The notes under the pieces were generated by a model, which was not told the origin of the DNA, made no database searches, and was given only the letters and a program-made list of their open reading frames with translations. Shown piece after piece: positions 27,417 through 36,291 of a stretch of DNA of 64,000 nt. Source of the DNA: an uncultured Bacillota bacterium (GTDB taxonomy: Bacteria > Bacillota_I > Bacilli_A > RFN20 > CAG-288); NCBI GenBank assembly GCA_949284445.1, contig CASDVP010000001.1, forward strand, positions 248,001 to 312,000, written 5' to 3'. How positions within the stretch are numbered: position 1 is the first letter of the stretch; the number at the start of each line of letters is the position of its first letter. The position numbers and the translations under genes were made by a program.

Positions 27417-28067
27417 ATGAATCAACAAGAAATAATAACTAAAGCTACTTTATTTGTTAAAGAACTCTTTCAAAAAGATTCTACTGGTCATGATTTTGAT
27501 CATGCTATCAGAGTCAAAGAAAAAGCTATGTATTTACAGAGACATGAAGGCGGTGATGTATTCATCATCTCTTTAGCTAGTCTTTTACACGACGTAGATG
27601 ATCATAAATTATTTCCAGATCATCAACATCAAGAAAATGCACGTGCATTATTAGATTCTACAGATATTTCAGAGACAGATAAAAATAAAATTTTGAAGAT
27701 CATTCAAGAGGTCTCTTTTAAAGGAAAAGACAGTCAGATTCCAACATCTTTAGAAGGCAAGATTGTTCAAGATGCGGATAGATTAGATGCTATCGGTGCT
27801 ATAGGAATAGCTAGGACTTTTGCTTTCGGTGGTGCAAGAGGAAGAAAACTTTATGATTTTACAGAAAGACCTAGGAGCGATATGACTAAAGATGAATATT
27901 TAAAGAATACATCTTCATCATTGACTCATTTTTATGAGAAATTATTACTTTTAAAAGATATGATGAATACTGATACTGCTAAAAAGATGGCGATGAAAAG
28001 ACATCGCTTTATGCAGTTATATCTAAAAGAATTCTTGGATGAATTAAATTTGAATGAGGATGAATGA
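27417..28067 (+). CDS. HD-domain phosphohydrolase
   Basis: A 216-residue metal-dependent phosphohydrolase. His and Asp ligands lie in STGHDFDHAIRVKEKA, the central HD pair in LASLLHDVDDHK, and the distal Asp in VQDADRLDAIGAIGIA. This pattern and length match the YedJ/YpgQ group, thought to hydrolyse nucleotides or related phosphates; the substrate here is unknown. It is the first gene of a likely operon with the DUF523 and dihydurouridine synthase genes, with one base between it and the next. The region before the ATG has no good ribosome site. Confidence 0.88.
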   Translation: MNQQEIITKATLFVKELFQKDSTGHDFDHAIRVKEKAMYLQRHEGGDVFIISLASLLHDVDDHKLFPDHQHQENARALLDSTDISETDKNKILKIIQEVSFKGKDSQIPTSLEGKIVQDADRLDAIGAIGIARTFAFGGARGRKLYDFTERPRSDMTKDEYLKNTSSSLTHFYEKLLLLKDMMNTDTAKKMAMKRHRFMQLYLKEFLDELNLNEDE

Positions 28068-28068
28068 T

Positions 28069-28533
28069 ATGGCTAAAGAAATAATCTTGATCTCTGCTTG
28101 TTTACTAGGTCAAAACTGTCGTTATGATGGTAAGTCTAAACCGGTATCTGAGCTCTTTAAGTTAAAAGAATTTTATGATCTCATCCCTGTTTGTCCTGAA
28201 GTGTTAGGAAGCCTAAAGACTCCTCGAATACCTGCGGAGATACAGGGCGATAAAGTCATCACACAAAATAATAAAGATGTGACAGAAAACTATCGTAATG
28301 GTGCATATTGGGCTAGTTCTGTATGTCGAATGAAAAATATCAAATTAGCAGTTTTAAAGGAGAAGTCACCATCTTGTGGTGTACATTTAATTCATGACGG
28401 CAGCTTTTCAGGCAAGACGATTCCTGGACAAGGTATCACAACACAGAAACTTCTCAAGCAAGGTATAAAAGTCATCAATGAGGAAGAAGCTGTCGAACTC
28501 TATCATCGACTAAAAAACGGAGAATCAGCATGA
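28069..28533 (+). CDS. DUF523 family protein
   Basis: A 154-residue protein of the DUF523 family. It carries the conserved cysteines of this family: ISACLLGQNCRYDG, VCPEVLGSL and KEKSPSCGV. These could bind a metal or an iron-sulfur cluster. I chose the ATG at 28069 because GAGG lies nine bases upstream; an earlier ATG at 28054 would overlap the HD gene. The biochemical role is not established. The stop overlaps the next gene's start by four bases (ATGA), so it is translationally coupled to the dihydrouridine synthase. Confidence 0.85.
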   Translation: MAKEIILISACLLGQNCRYDGKSKPVSELFKLKEFYDLIPVCPEVLGSLKTPRIPAEIQGDKVITQNNKDVTENYRNGAYWASSVCRMKNIKLAVLKEKSPSCGVHLIHDGSFSGKTIPGQGITTQKLLKQGIKVINEEEAVELYHRLKNGESA

Positions 28534-29513
28534 GAGGGTTCGAAATTGCTGGTATCAAGATTCCTTCTAGATATGTTCTAGCACCTCTAGCAGGTTTCAG
28601 TGATTATTCACTGAGAAAAATGACTAGCGATTATGGTGCTGGTTTAGTCTATACCGAGATGGAATCATGTGAAGCTATCTGTTATCACAGTCAAGCTACT
28701 ATCGATGATGCAAAAGCCACTTTATTAGACAAAAAAACAGAAAATAGCACTAAATTAGCATTACAAATCTTTGGTGGTAAACAAGAAAGTGTTTTAAGAT
28801 CAATCCCGATATTTGAATCTTTGGGTTCATATGATTTCTTGGATTTTAACGTCGGATGCCCAGTTCCTAAAGTGATGAAACAAAGGGCGGGTTCTTTTTG
28901 GTTAAACCGTCAAGATGAACTGATTTCTTTATTAAAAGACATGGTTAAGATCTCATCTAAACCAGTGATAGTTAAGATCCGCATCGGTTTTGATACTATC
29001 ACCAATGTTGTTCACCTCTCTAAAGAGATCGAACAAGCAGGAGTGAAGGCGATCGCGGTGCATGGAAGAACGAGAAAAGAAGGCTTTGTCGGTAAAGTTC
29101 ATTATGATGTGATCAAAGAGATCAAACATAGTGTTAGTATACCTGTCATCGCTAATGGCGGTATCGATGAACATAATTTCCAAGACGTGTTTTCAGAAAC
29201 TGACGCTGATGCTTTGATGATCGGTCAAAGAACTATCGGTTATCCGAAAGTTTTCGCCGATATGATCGCTTTAGAAGAAGGAAAAGAGATACAAGAAACG
29301 ACACTTTTCAGTCAATTAGAAGACTTAAAAAAGCATTTGAAACTGATCTTCAGCTTTAAAGATGAAAGACAAGCTAGTGATATCATGCGCGGCATATCCG
29401 TTCGCTATATAAAAGGCTTTGAAAATTCTAGTAAATATCGTCAGCAATTAGTGCATGCACATTCTTTAAAACAATATTTAGATATCATCGAAGATATCGA
29501 AAAATCTTGTTGA
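28530..29513 (+). CDS. dus: tRNA-dihydrouridine synthase
   Basis: A 327-residue flavoprotein that reduces uridine to dihydrouridine in tRNA. The N-terminal LAPLAGFSDYSLRKM, the catalytic Cys in DFNVGCPVPKVMK, the FMN-binding VIVKIRIGFD, the VHGRTRKEGF segment and IPVIANGGID all match the TIM-barrel Dus family. It is closest in style to DusB of Bacillota. Within the usual PVPKVxKxxAG stretch it has KQRAGSFWL, slightly off the common GAGSAL. GGAG lies ten bases before the ATG. The gene ends one base before the convergent acetyltransferase. Confidence 0.93.
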   Translation: MRGFEIAGIKIPSRYVLAPLAGFSDYSLRKMTSDYGAGLVYTEMESCEAICYHSQATIDDAKATLLDKKTENSTKLALQIFGGKQESVLRSIPIFESLGSYDFLDFNVGCPVPKVMKQRAGSFWLNRQDELISLLKDMVKISSKPVIVKIRIGFDTITNVVHLSKEIEQAGVKAIAVHGRTRKEGFVGKVHYDVIKEIKHSVSIPVIANGGIDEHNFQDVFSETDADALMIGQRTIGYPKVFADMIALEEGKEIQETTLFSQLEDLKKHLKLIFSFKDERQASDIMRGISVRYIKGFENSSKYRQQLVHAHSLKQYLDIIEDIEKSC

Positions 29514-30017
29514 TCAATTTTCGAATGAATCTTTAGGATTAGTATAAAAATCTAATCCTTGAAACTTGATCTTTTCAATCTTCCCAGGTATTGATGTTGA
29601 TAAAGAGATAGTATCGATTGATGTGAATCCTAAACGATGGTAAAGCTTTAAAGCTCGGATATTATTTGGTGATACTTCTATTTGAACACGCGGATTGCTA
29701 GCAGCCAAGATTTTGTTTTTGATCTCTGTCAAAGCAAAAACTGCTAATCCTTTACCTCTATAATTCTCTTTGATAAAGAGATATTCGATATTGTTGATGT
29801 ATCCGTATTTTTCATTAGCGAAGATGAAACCTGCGATGCTGTCTTTAAACATGATCAGATAGCCGAAGCATTTCGGCGATAAGATTCTTCGGATATCTTC
29901 TAATATTTCATCATTAGAAGCATCGTAGAGTTGGGTTTTCCAGAATTTCTTAAGCATCACTGATAATTCACCGATATCTTGTAATTCGACTTCTTTTAAA
30001 TATTTTTCTTGGTTCAT
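29514..30017 (-). CDS. GNAT-family N-acetyltransferase
   Basis: A 167-residue acyltransferase. The acetyl-CoA loop is seen in IKENYRGKGLAVFALTEI (a variant of the Q/RxxGxG/A motif), followed by the beta-strand VQIEVSPNNIRALKLYHRLGF, typical of GNAT enzymes acting on amines. The substrate is unknown. There is no clear ribosome site before the ATG. A perfect 24-bp palindrome lies about 48 bases upstream and may control it. Confidence 0.85.
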   Translation of the reverse strand: MNQEKYLKEVELQDIGELSVMLKKFWKTQLYDASNDEILEDIRRILSPKCFGYLIMFKDSIAGFIFANEKYGYINNIEYLFIKENYRGKGLAVFALTEIKNKILAASNPRVQIEVSPNNIRALKLYHRLGFTSIDTISLSTSIPGKIEKIKFQGLDFYTNPKDSFEN

Positions 30018-30064
30018 AGTGCTTTCACTTTATCAAAGTTGCTATTTTCTGCCAAGTCAGTTAT

Positions 30065-30088
30065 CTTTTTGCAATATATTGCAAAAAG
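30065..30088. repeat. perfect 24-bp palindrome
   Basis: Each 12-base half (CTTTTTGCAATA and its complement) mirrors the other with no spacer. It lies upstream of the minus-strand acetyltransferase. It may be an operator, or a bidirectional terminator-like hairpin. Confidence 0.6.
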
Positions 30089-30255
30089 ACGAGGAATATA
30101 AGATAAAAATGTCATTTTTTTGATTGTGTCATATTAAAAATGAACCTCTTATAAGCGTTAAATTTTAATGATTTATATATTTTACGGCGAGTGACGCAAT
30201 AGTAATAATTGACTTAGAATAAGATGGTATCGTGGTTTGGCCGAAAGGAATTAAT

Positions 30256-30540
30256 ATGAAATATATTAAAAGAGACATGGAAAAAAGTGATACAAGAATT
30301 AGCAGATGAATATGCTTGTATTCTTGCTATTGGTCCAAGGCAAGTTGGAAAAAGTACAATGCTAGCCCATATTGATGGTAAACAGAATAGAGTCACATTA
30401 GATGATTTATAAGAATGAAATCTTGCAAAAATCGATCCAGAGATGTTCTTAAAACTACATAAAACTCCGTTGTTTATTGATGAAGTTCAATATGCTTCAG
30501 AACTCTTTTTATTCCTGTTTGGTATATTTAAATTTTCTTA
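30256..30540 (+). pseudogene. truncated AAA_14-type ATPase gene
   Basis: An early frameshift separates MKYIKRDMEK from VIQELADEYACILAIGPRQV. The Walker A GPRQVGKST and the Walker B-like PLFIDEVQYA are clear. Two stops interrupt the segment after TLDDL, and the gene ends soon after the Walker B region, losing about 300 residues. The order matches N-terminal halves of AAA_14/DUF4143 ATPases. It is plainly non-functional. Confidence 0.85.
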
Positions 30541-30721
30541 GATTTTTAGCATTGTTACAGTTGATATTTTAAGCGTTTAAAATGGGCAGGTATTTGTCTG
30601 ATTAAAATTTATTAGCTTTGTGAAGAAGCTATCAGATAGTAATTTAGGCATATATTTTTATCTTCAAGAGTGTAATAATAAGTATAAATGCGCAGTTCGA
30701 GCAAAAATATGCTCATTTTGG
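30541..30721. other. gene-free stretch after the pseudogene
   Basis: No reading frame is supported here. AAGCGTTTAA at 30571-30580 is the inverse of TTAAACGCTT at 30731-30740, in the promoter of the next gene; both have a CcpA-like RCG core. Otherwise it is decayed sequence. Confidence 0.4.
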
Positions 30722-30751
30722 TTGAATTTTATTAAACGCTTTAGCTAAAAT
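30722..30751 (+). promoter_or_regulatory. promoter of the fruRK operon with cre-like element
   Basis: TTGAAT (30722-30727), an 18-bp spacer and TAAAAT (30746-30751). The inverted sequence TTAAACGCTT (30731-30740) lies in the spacer, where a bound repressor would block transcription. Confidence 0.5.
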
Positions 30752-30760
30752 AATAAAGTT

Positions 30761-31528
30761 ATGAGTACTAAAGAACGTGATGAAGAAATCATCAAACTTT
30801 TAGAGGAGAGTCCCTCTCAATTCGTGTCAGTTCCTTCGCTGGCTGAATATTTCAAGACCTCGGAATCTACTATTAGAAGAGATTTGCAGCGCATGGCTAA
30901 TCAGCATCTGTTGATGAGAGTCCATGGCGGTGCTGCTTCTCTTCATTTTTCAGGTAATTTCCGTTTTGAAAGATTAGATAGAGAATATTTAGAAAGAGAA
31001 AGAACTGAGCCTGAAGTCAAGAAGATGATTGCTAAAGAAGCCTGTCGTTATGTGAAAGAAGGTTCATGTATCTATTTAGATGCCTCTACTACTGTTGCTA
31101 GCATGATCAGTTTCTTACCAGTCTATAAAAGCACTTATTACATCACCAATTCACCATCTCTAGCTCAAAAATTAGCTGAACGAGCTTTGGTTTGTTATGT
31201 GACTGGTGGGGAATTAAAACTGACAACAAACGCCTTTATCGGTCCATATGTTTTAGAGTTCATCAACAAGTTTAATTTTGATGTTGGCTTTTTTGGAACT
31301 AATGGTATTCATCCGCAATCCAAATTCACAACACCAGATCCGCAGGAATGTGCTATTAAATCTGCGGCTATTTCTAAATGCTATGATTCGTTTATTCTAG
31401 CCGATCACAGCAAATTCGATAATATTTCTACAGCGACTTTTTCTGATTTCACCAGACCGACTTTAATCACTGATAAAGCTGATGATAAATATAAATCATT
31501 ATTGAAAATTATCGAAGTCAACAAATAA
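30761..31528 (+). CDS. fruR: DeoR-family transcriptional regulator
   Basis: A 255-residue repressor. The N-terminal helix-turn-helix (VPSLAEYFKTSESTIRRDLQ) and the following hinge LLMRVHGGAASL are classic DeoR features. The C-terminal sugar-phosphate sensing domain has IYLDASTTVASMI, VTGGEL, DVGFFGTNGI and ILADHSKFD. It is encoded 16 bases before a 1-phosphofructokinase-type gene, so it probably responds to fructose-1-phosphate or tagatose phosphate and controls its own operon. The ATG lies ten bases after a TAAAAT box with no ribosome site, so the leader is nearly absent. The name follows context only. Confidence 0.88.
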   Translation: MSTKERDEEIIKLLEESPSQFVSVPSLAEYFKTSESTIRRDLQRMANQHLLMRVHGGAASLHFSGNFRFERLDREYLERERTEPEVKKMIAKEACRYVKEGSCIYLDASTTVASMISFLPVYKSTYYITNSPSLAQKLAERALVCYVTGGELKLTTNAFIGPYVLEFINKFNFDVGFFGTNGIHPQSKFTTPDPQECAIKSAAISKCYDSFILADHSKFDNISTATFSDFTRPTLITDKADDKYKSLLKIIEVNK

Positions 31529-31544
31529 AAGGAGAGTATTTTTT

Positions 31545-32474
31545 ATGATTTATTCTTTAACTATTGCACCATGTATTGATTATAACTTGGATTTAGAAGG
31601 TAAAGAATTGCGTGTTGGTGGTACTAATAGACCTCGTTCTGATGGCTTTTCATTAGGTGGAAAAGGTATCACTGTATCTAGGATGTTAAATAATTTAAGA
31701 GTGAAAAATATCCCATTAGTAGCAGTCGGCGGTGATATGGGCGAAGATATCAAGAAGATCATCGATAAAGAATTCGATCACCCTATTTATTTAAAAACAG
31801 AAGGCAATTCTCGTCTCAATGTCATGATCACTGGACCGAATGAGGATACTCGTTTTAATCCTTCAGCTCCAAAAGTCACTGAAGCAGGATTGAATAAGAT
31901 GTATAACTTCTTCAAAAAGAATTTGAAGAAAGATGACATCGTCATCTTATCTGGTTCATTAGGACAAGAGAGAAAAGATCTATACGCCCAATTGATCGAC
32001 GAATATTGTAATCCTGTCGGCGCCTATGTGTTCTTAGATGCGACTGATAAAGCATTGACCTTAGCATTAGACTCTCATCCTTTCATGATCAAACCTAATG
32101 ATGAAGAATTAGCTGATCTAGTCGGAAGAAAGATCAATAACGACGAAGAATTATTTGAAGCTGCTGAAGAATTAAAGTCTAAAGGACCTCGTTCTGTGAT
32201 GGTCACTTTAGGAAGAAGAGGTGCTTACTACTTTGCTGAAGATGGTCATATCTATCACTGTTCTAATGCAGTTGGTACTCAGGTGTCAGCAGTCGGAGCT
32301 GGTGATTCTTCTATCGCTGGTTTCATCAAAGGTTTAGCCGAGAAGAAATCGATGGAAGAGACTCTTAAGTATTCGATGGCTGCTGGTGGTGCAACTGCTT
32401 TTTCACCGCATTTAGGTTCATATAAATTGTGGAAGTCTTTATTACCTCAAATCAAAGTGACTGTTGTTAAGTGA
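31545..32474 (+). CDS. fruK: 1-phosphofructokinase (PfkB family)
   Basis: A 309-residue sugar-phosphate kinase. It has the PfkB start (IYSLTIAPCIDYNLDL), GGKGITVSRMLNNL, PNDEELADLVG, and the catalytic Asp in VSAVGAGDSSIAGFI. The family converts fructose-1-phosphate to fructose-1,6-bisphosphate; tagatose-6-phosphate kinase (LacC) is a close alternative that the sequence alone does not exclude. AAAGGAGAG lies upstream. The usual partner fruA (PTS fructose permease) is not downstream; a zinc-ribbon membrane protein follows instead. Confidence 0.87.
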   Translation: MIYSLTIAPCIDYNLDLEGKELRVGGTNRPRSDGFSLGGKGITVSRMLNNLRVKNIPLVAVGGDMGEDIKKIIDKEFDHPIYLKTEGNSRLNVMITGPNEDTRFNPSAPKVTEAGLNKMYNFFKKNLKKDDIVILSGSLGQERKDLYAQLIDEYCNPVGAYVFLDATDKALTLALDSHPFMIKPNDEELADLVGRKINNDEELFEAAEELKSKGPRSVMVTLGRRGAYYFAEDGHIYHCSNAVGTQVSAVGAGDSSIAGFIKGLAEKKSMEETLKYSMAAGGATAFSPHLGSYKLWKSLLPQIKVTVVK

Positions 32475-32507
32475 TCAGATATAAATATATTGATAGATGG
32501 TTGAATT

Positions 32508-33905
32508 ATGAAATGTGTACGCTGTGGAACTGAAAATATCGAAGAAGCTAAATTTTGTAAGAAATGTGGTAAACGCTTGGACGGCAAAGCTGTTTGTCCT
32601 AATTGTGGAAGAATGATTCCTGACGATGGTGAATTCTGCATTTATTGCGGCGCTAATAGAAATGCGACTTATGAAGAAAATCATCCTGAAGGAAGCAAGA
32701 CTCTAGCCTCAGAAACAAACATATCAAATTCAGGTATTTATGTTCCTACAAGAAAACCGGTTGAAAAAGCTGTAAGTGAAAAGCCAGTTATTGCTGATAC
32801 TAAGAGAAAGCATTTCCTTCATCTCTTCTCTTCTATTTTTGCTAGTTTAACAATTTTAGTATGTTTTATCTTTGCATTTCTTTTAGGTGTAACAACTAGT
32901 GTTGGAACTGCTAGCAGTGCTGGTGTTTCTGACCAAATTTATAATATTTATTACTTCTTTAGTGATGCTTTTAAAGCTATTCCAGATTCTTCACCTGTTT
33001 ATTCTTATGGTTTAATCGGACCTGTTTTAGGATTGATGTCTGTGATTTTAGGCTTAGGTGGAACAGTTATTGTCACAATCTTTGGCGTCAGAGAATTCGT
33101 TAGATTCCTTCAAAAGAAAGAACACAATCTTCAAAAGTATAGTGTGATTTCCCTTTTCACTTATTTAAGTTTTATTGTCTTATATATGATGAATATGGCT
33201 ACTAGCATGTCTTCAAGTGGTGTGACTATATCTATCATCCTTAATGGTGCAACTATCGCCGGTATTGTCTTAGGTTCAGTGTTTATGTTAGCTTCAATCG
33301 TATTAAATTTGATTGTTAGAGGTGGTATCAAACAGAACATCAAAGCCTATCTGATAAATGCTATTTCCACTGCTGTATTTACAATACTCACTATCGTTTC
33401 TATTCCTTTAATAGGAAAAGGTATCATCACCATATCAAGTGCTACGGGATCACCTTATACGTTAACAACTTCAATTGGCATTAATGGTTATTCTAGCTCG
33501 ATGTTTAATTTTGCAACTTCAATTTACTATGGTTCTGATGATTTATGGGATGAATTTGTTATGAATTTTGTAAGTAATACAATATTTATCGTAGTTTTAT
33601 TTATGTTAGTCATATTATTTGTTTATTCTTTGATTCAATGCTTAAAAAATACAATAACCAACTTTGGATTTGAAACGAAAAAGCAAAGTATTATTTACGG
33701 TGTGATCAGCGGTAGTTCCATCACTTTGTTCGGTGTATTTGATTTAGTTTTTGCTACTGCAATTTCTCCTTATTTTGTATCTGGTGATAGAAATTTAGTT
33801 ATTCCTATCGTTTTGATGTTTTTAGGCTTATTGATGGATGTTTGTATGATTGCTTCTTATTTCTTACAGAATAAATACAAAAATTATTCAACAGTAAGTG
33901 AATGA
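32508..33905 (+). CDS. double zinc-ribbon membrane protein
   Basis: A 465-residue protein. The N-terminus carries two zinc ribbons: MKCVRCGTENIEEAKFCKKC and CPNCGRMIPDDGEFCIYCG, each with two CxxC pairs. A charged linker of about 50 residues follows. Six or seven membrane helices from about residue 105 to 450 are separated by short loops. Such zinc-ribbon membrane proteins are common in Bacillota and their function is mostly unknown. The ribbons would face the cytoplasm. It ends with its own terminator, so it may be monocistronic or share the fru transcript. Confidence 0.8.
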   Translation: MKCVRCGTENIEEAKFCKKCGKRLDGKAVCPNCGRMIPDDGEFCIYCGANRNATYEENHPEGSKTLASETNISNSGIYVPTRKPVEKAVSEKPVIADTKRKHFLHLFSSIFASLTILVCFIFAFLLGVTTSVGTASSAGVSDQIYNIYYFFSDAFKAIPDSSPVYSYGLIGPVLGLMSVILGLGGTVIVTIFGVREFVRFLQKKEHNLQKYSVISLFTYLSFIVLYMMNMATSMSSSGVTISIILNGATIAGIVLGSVFMLASIVLNLIVRGGIKQNIKAYLINAISTAVFTILTIVSIPLIGKGIITISSATGSPYTLTTSIGINGYSSSMFNFATSIYYGSDDLWDEFVMNFVSNTIFIVVLFMLVILFVYSLIQCLKNTITNFGFETKKQSIIYGVISGSSITLFGVFDLVFATAISPYFVSGDRNLVIPIVLMFLGLLMDVCMIASYFLQNKYKNYSTVSE

Positions 33906-33943
33906 TTAGTCGTTATACTTTAAATATTGATCTATAAAGAAAA

Positions 33944-33974
33944 AGCCACTGTGCCTTAAGCATAGTGGTTTTTT
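33944..33974 (+). terminator. Rho-independent terminator
   Basis: The stem CCACTGTGC pairs with GCATAGTGG (one wobble pair) and is followed by TTTTTT. Confidence 0.88.
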
Positions 33975-34110
33975 CTACTCCATTTAAGGGTTGTTTCCGA
34001 GCCCTGCAAGAGTTTGTAGTGTTTTGATTGCTTTCTAGCATTATTTTTCAGCATATTTGTTAAGCGGAGATTGACTTTAAACCTGTAAACAAACAATAAT
34101 AATTATTAGA

Positions 34111-34836
34111 ATGAGTCCAAACAAAGACAACTTATACATAGCCATAGTTGAAGATTCAAAGCAAGAGGCTGATATCATCATCTCATATCTTAAAAGATAT
34201 GAAAAAGAAAAGGACGAACATTTTACTATTGCTCATTATTTAGATTCAGCTTCTTTTTTAGAGAACTTTAAGCCATCTATCGATTTGGTTTTGATGGATA
34301 TTGAACTTCCGGGTTTAAACGGAATGGAAACAGTCAAAAAATTAAGAGAATTAAACAGTGATGTATTAGTCATATTCATTACTAACATGGCTCAATATGC
34401 GGTTAAAGGTTATGAAGTTCACGCTTTTGATTTTGTGGTTAAACCTGTGAATTATATTAATTTTGCACTCAAGCTAGATACGGCGCTTTTAGCAGTGAGA
34501 CAAAAGCAAAATTTTGATATTTGGATCTCTAATAAAGAAGGAAAGAATAGATTACAGGTTTCACATATAACTTATATAGAAGTTATGCAACATATGCTGA
34601 TTTATCATACGATAGATGGCGATTATAAAGCCACAGGTTCATTAGATAAACTAACTGAATATTTGAAAGACCAATCTTTTTCGTTATGTAATAGATGCTA
34701 TTTAGTCAATTTAAAATATGTGACTGCAGTCAAACAGAATTCGATCATTGTTAACGGAGATGAGCTGCAGGTTTCCAGAATGAAAAAAGCCTCTTTTCTC
34801 AAAGAATTGAATAACTTTCTAGCACTGAAATCATGA
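34111..34836 (+). CDS. LytTR-family response regulator
   Basis: A 241-residue two-component regulator. The receiver domain has the acidic pair Glu14-Asp15, phospho-acceptor Asp63 in LVLMDIELPGLNG, and the conserved Lys in FVVKPVNY. The LytTR DNA-binding domain follows (residues 140-238, YIEVMQHMLIYHTIDGDY, then CNRCYLVNLKYV). Members such as AgrA and VirR control surface and secreted products. TTGACT (34071-34076) with AT-rich -10 candidates lies just before the ATG, and no ribosome site is seen. Its stop overlaps the kinase start (ATGA). Confidence 0.92.
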   Translation: MSPNKDNLYIAIVEDSKQEADIIISYLKRYEKEKDEHFTIAHYLDSASFLENFKPSIDLVLMDIELPGLNGMETVKKLRELNSDVLVIFITNMAQYAVKGYEVHAFDFVVKPVNYINFALKLDTALLAVRQKQNFDIWISNKEGKNRLQVSHITYIEVMQHMLIYHTIDGDYKATGSLDKLTEYLKDQSFSLCNRCYLVNLKYVTAVKQNSIIVNGDELQVSRMKKASFLKELNNFLALKS

Positions 34837-36167
34837 CTTATTTTGACATTTATAAAGTTTTATTCGTAGTCGAGTTATTAGCAGCTGAATTCTTATTCAC
34901 TTTTCGTTTGAAAAAAAGGAAATATTATCCTATCCGATTCGCTGCTTCTTGTTTAGCCTTGATCGGATTATCTTTCGCTTTTCCGAGCAATATCAATGCA
35001 GCTTGGTATTCATGCGTTGTTTTCTTCACTCTTTTTGCTGTCTCTTTACCTCTATTGTTATTGTGCTATAAAGAAAAATTTGAAAATATCTTTTTCTGCG
35101 GCTTAGCTTCTTATACTACTCAGCATTTCGCTTATGAAGTCGCTAATCTTTTATTATCAGCGATCCTTCAAACTCGTTCACCGATTTTAGGAATGTATGG
35201 TGATGAGAAGATTATTTTAACGTTTAGTGATGAGACCTTTTTGCTCGCTTTAGTTTATCTTTTATGTTATTTCACCTCTTATTGGGTGATGTTTCTTTGC
35301 TTTGCAAGGAAAGTCAAAAAAGGACAGGATCTGCATATCAAAAGCCGTTCATTGCTTTCATTATTAGGCGTTGGTTTATTAGTGAATATCGTGTTGAATT
35401 CATTAGTCGTTTATTATGATTTTGAATTCGTCAGCAATCTGATTCACTATATGGCTAATATCCTTTGCTGTGTGTTACTTCTCTATGCGCAATTCACCCT
35501 TATTCATAATGAAGAATTGCAGAACAGAATCAATGTCATTCAGCAATTATGGTCTAAAGAGAAGAAACAATATGAGATATCTAAGGATAATATCGATACC
35601 ATCAATCGCAAATGCCATGATATGAGATATCAAATCCGTGAAATAGGAAAGCACAATAATATCTCATCAAATGTCGTCAATGAGATCGAACAATCGATCA
35701 AACTTTATGACACCACTATCAAAACTGGAAATGAACCTTTAGATATCATCTTGACTGAAAAGAATCTGACTTGTTCTAATGAACATATCTCTTTAACTGC
35801 TATAGCTGATGGCAAACTTCTTTCTTTTATTGAAGAAGCAGATTTATATTCGCTTTTTGGAAATGCGATAGATAACGCTATCGAAGCTGTTAAAAAAGTT
35901 GAGAACTATGATGAAAGAATCATAAGTTTAAAGATCAAAGAGATCGGAGAAATCATCTCTATCAGTATCAGCAACACTTATGCAGGTGAAATAAAGTTTG
36001 ATGAACAAGGTTTTCCTGTGACTAGCAAAGGTGATTCTAATTATCATGGCTTTGGTGTTAGAAGCATTCAATACGTGGTTGATAAATATCATGGTGATTT
36101 GAGCATCATGACTAATAACCATCTGTTTTATTTAAATATCATAATTCCAAAGCCAGTATCAAAGTAG
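34833..36167 (+). CDS. AgrC-like sensor histidine kinase (GHKL)
   Basis: A 444-residue membrane kinase. About six helices span residues 5-225. A linker helix follows, and the phospho-acceptor is His262 in NRKCHDMRYQI, typical of the HPK10/AgrC class. The ATPase domain has an N box, FGNAIDNAIEAV, and a glycine motif in YHGFGVRSI. It overlaps the response regulator by four bases and forms an obvious pair with it. The membrane sensor of this class often detects peptides, but no pheromone gene was found near it. The large surface glycosidase gene downstream is a plausible target. Confidence 0.92.
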   Translation: MTYFDIYKVLFVVELLAAEFLFTFRLKKRKYYPIRFAASCLALIGLSFAFPSNINAAWYSCVVFFTLFAVSLPLLLLCYKEKFENIFFCGLASYTTQHFAYEVANLLLSAILQTRSPILGMYGDEKIILTFSDETFLLALVYLLCYFTSYWVMFLCFARKVKKGQDLHIKSRSLLSLLGVGLLVNIVLNSLVVYYDFEFVSNLIHYMANILCCVLLLYAQFTLIHNEELQNRINVIQQLWSKEKKQYEISKDNIDTINRKCHDMRYQIREIGKHNNISSNVVNEIEQSIKLYDTTIKTGNEPLDIILTEKNLTCSNEHISLTAIADGKLLSFIEEADLYSLFGNAIDNAIEAVKKVENYDERIISLKIKEIGEIISISISNTYAGEIKFDEQGFPVTSKGDSNYHGFGVRSIQYVVDKYHGDLSIMTNNHLFYLNIIIPKPVSK

Positions 36168-36202
36168 TGTAAAAAAATACTTCTAATTTCTAGTTGTTCT
36201 TG

Positions 36203-36263
36203 TTTAAAGGGCTTTCATTTTCTACCGAATAAGCGGTAGTAAGTGCCGTTTAAGCGCTTTCTA
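36203..36263 (+). promoter_or_regulatory. two cre-like sites and a palindrome upstream of the GH3 operon
   Basis: GTTTAAGCGCTTTCTA (36248-36263) holds ten contiguous bases of the CcpA cre consensus (AAGCGCTTTC). AAAGGGCTTTCAT (36206-36218) is a second, one-mismatch copy. Between them CTACCG-AATAAG-CGGTAG forms an inverted repeat at 36223-36240. The best cre ends at the -35 box, so catabolite repression is likely. Confidence 0.6.
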
Positions 36264-36291
36264 TTGTCTAAAATTTTAGTTTTTATAAAAT
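36264..36291 (+). promoter_or_regulatory. promoter of the GH3 operon
   Basis: TTGTCT (36264-36269), a 16-bp spacer and TAAAAT (36286-36291). It lies directly after the cre-like site. Confidence 0.5.
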
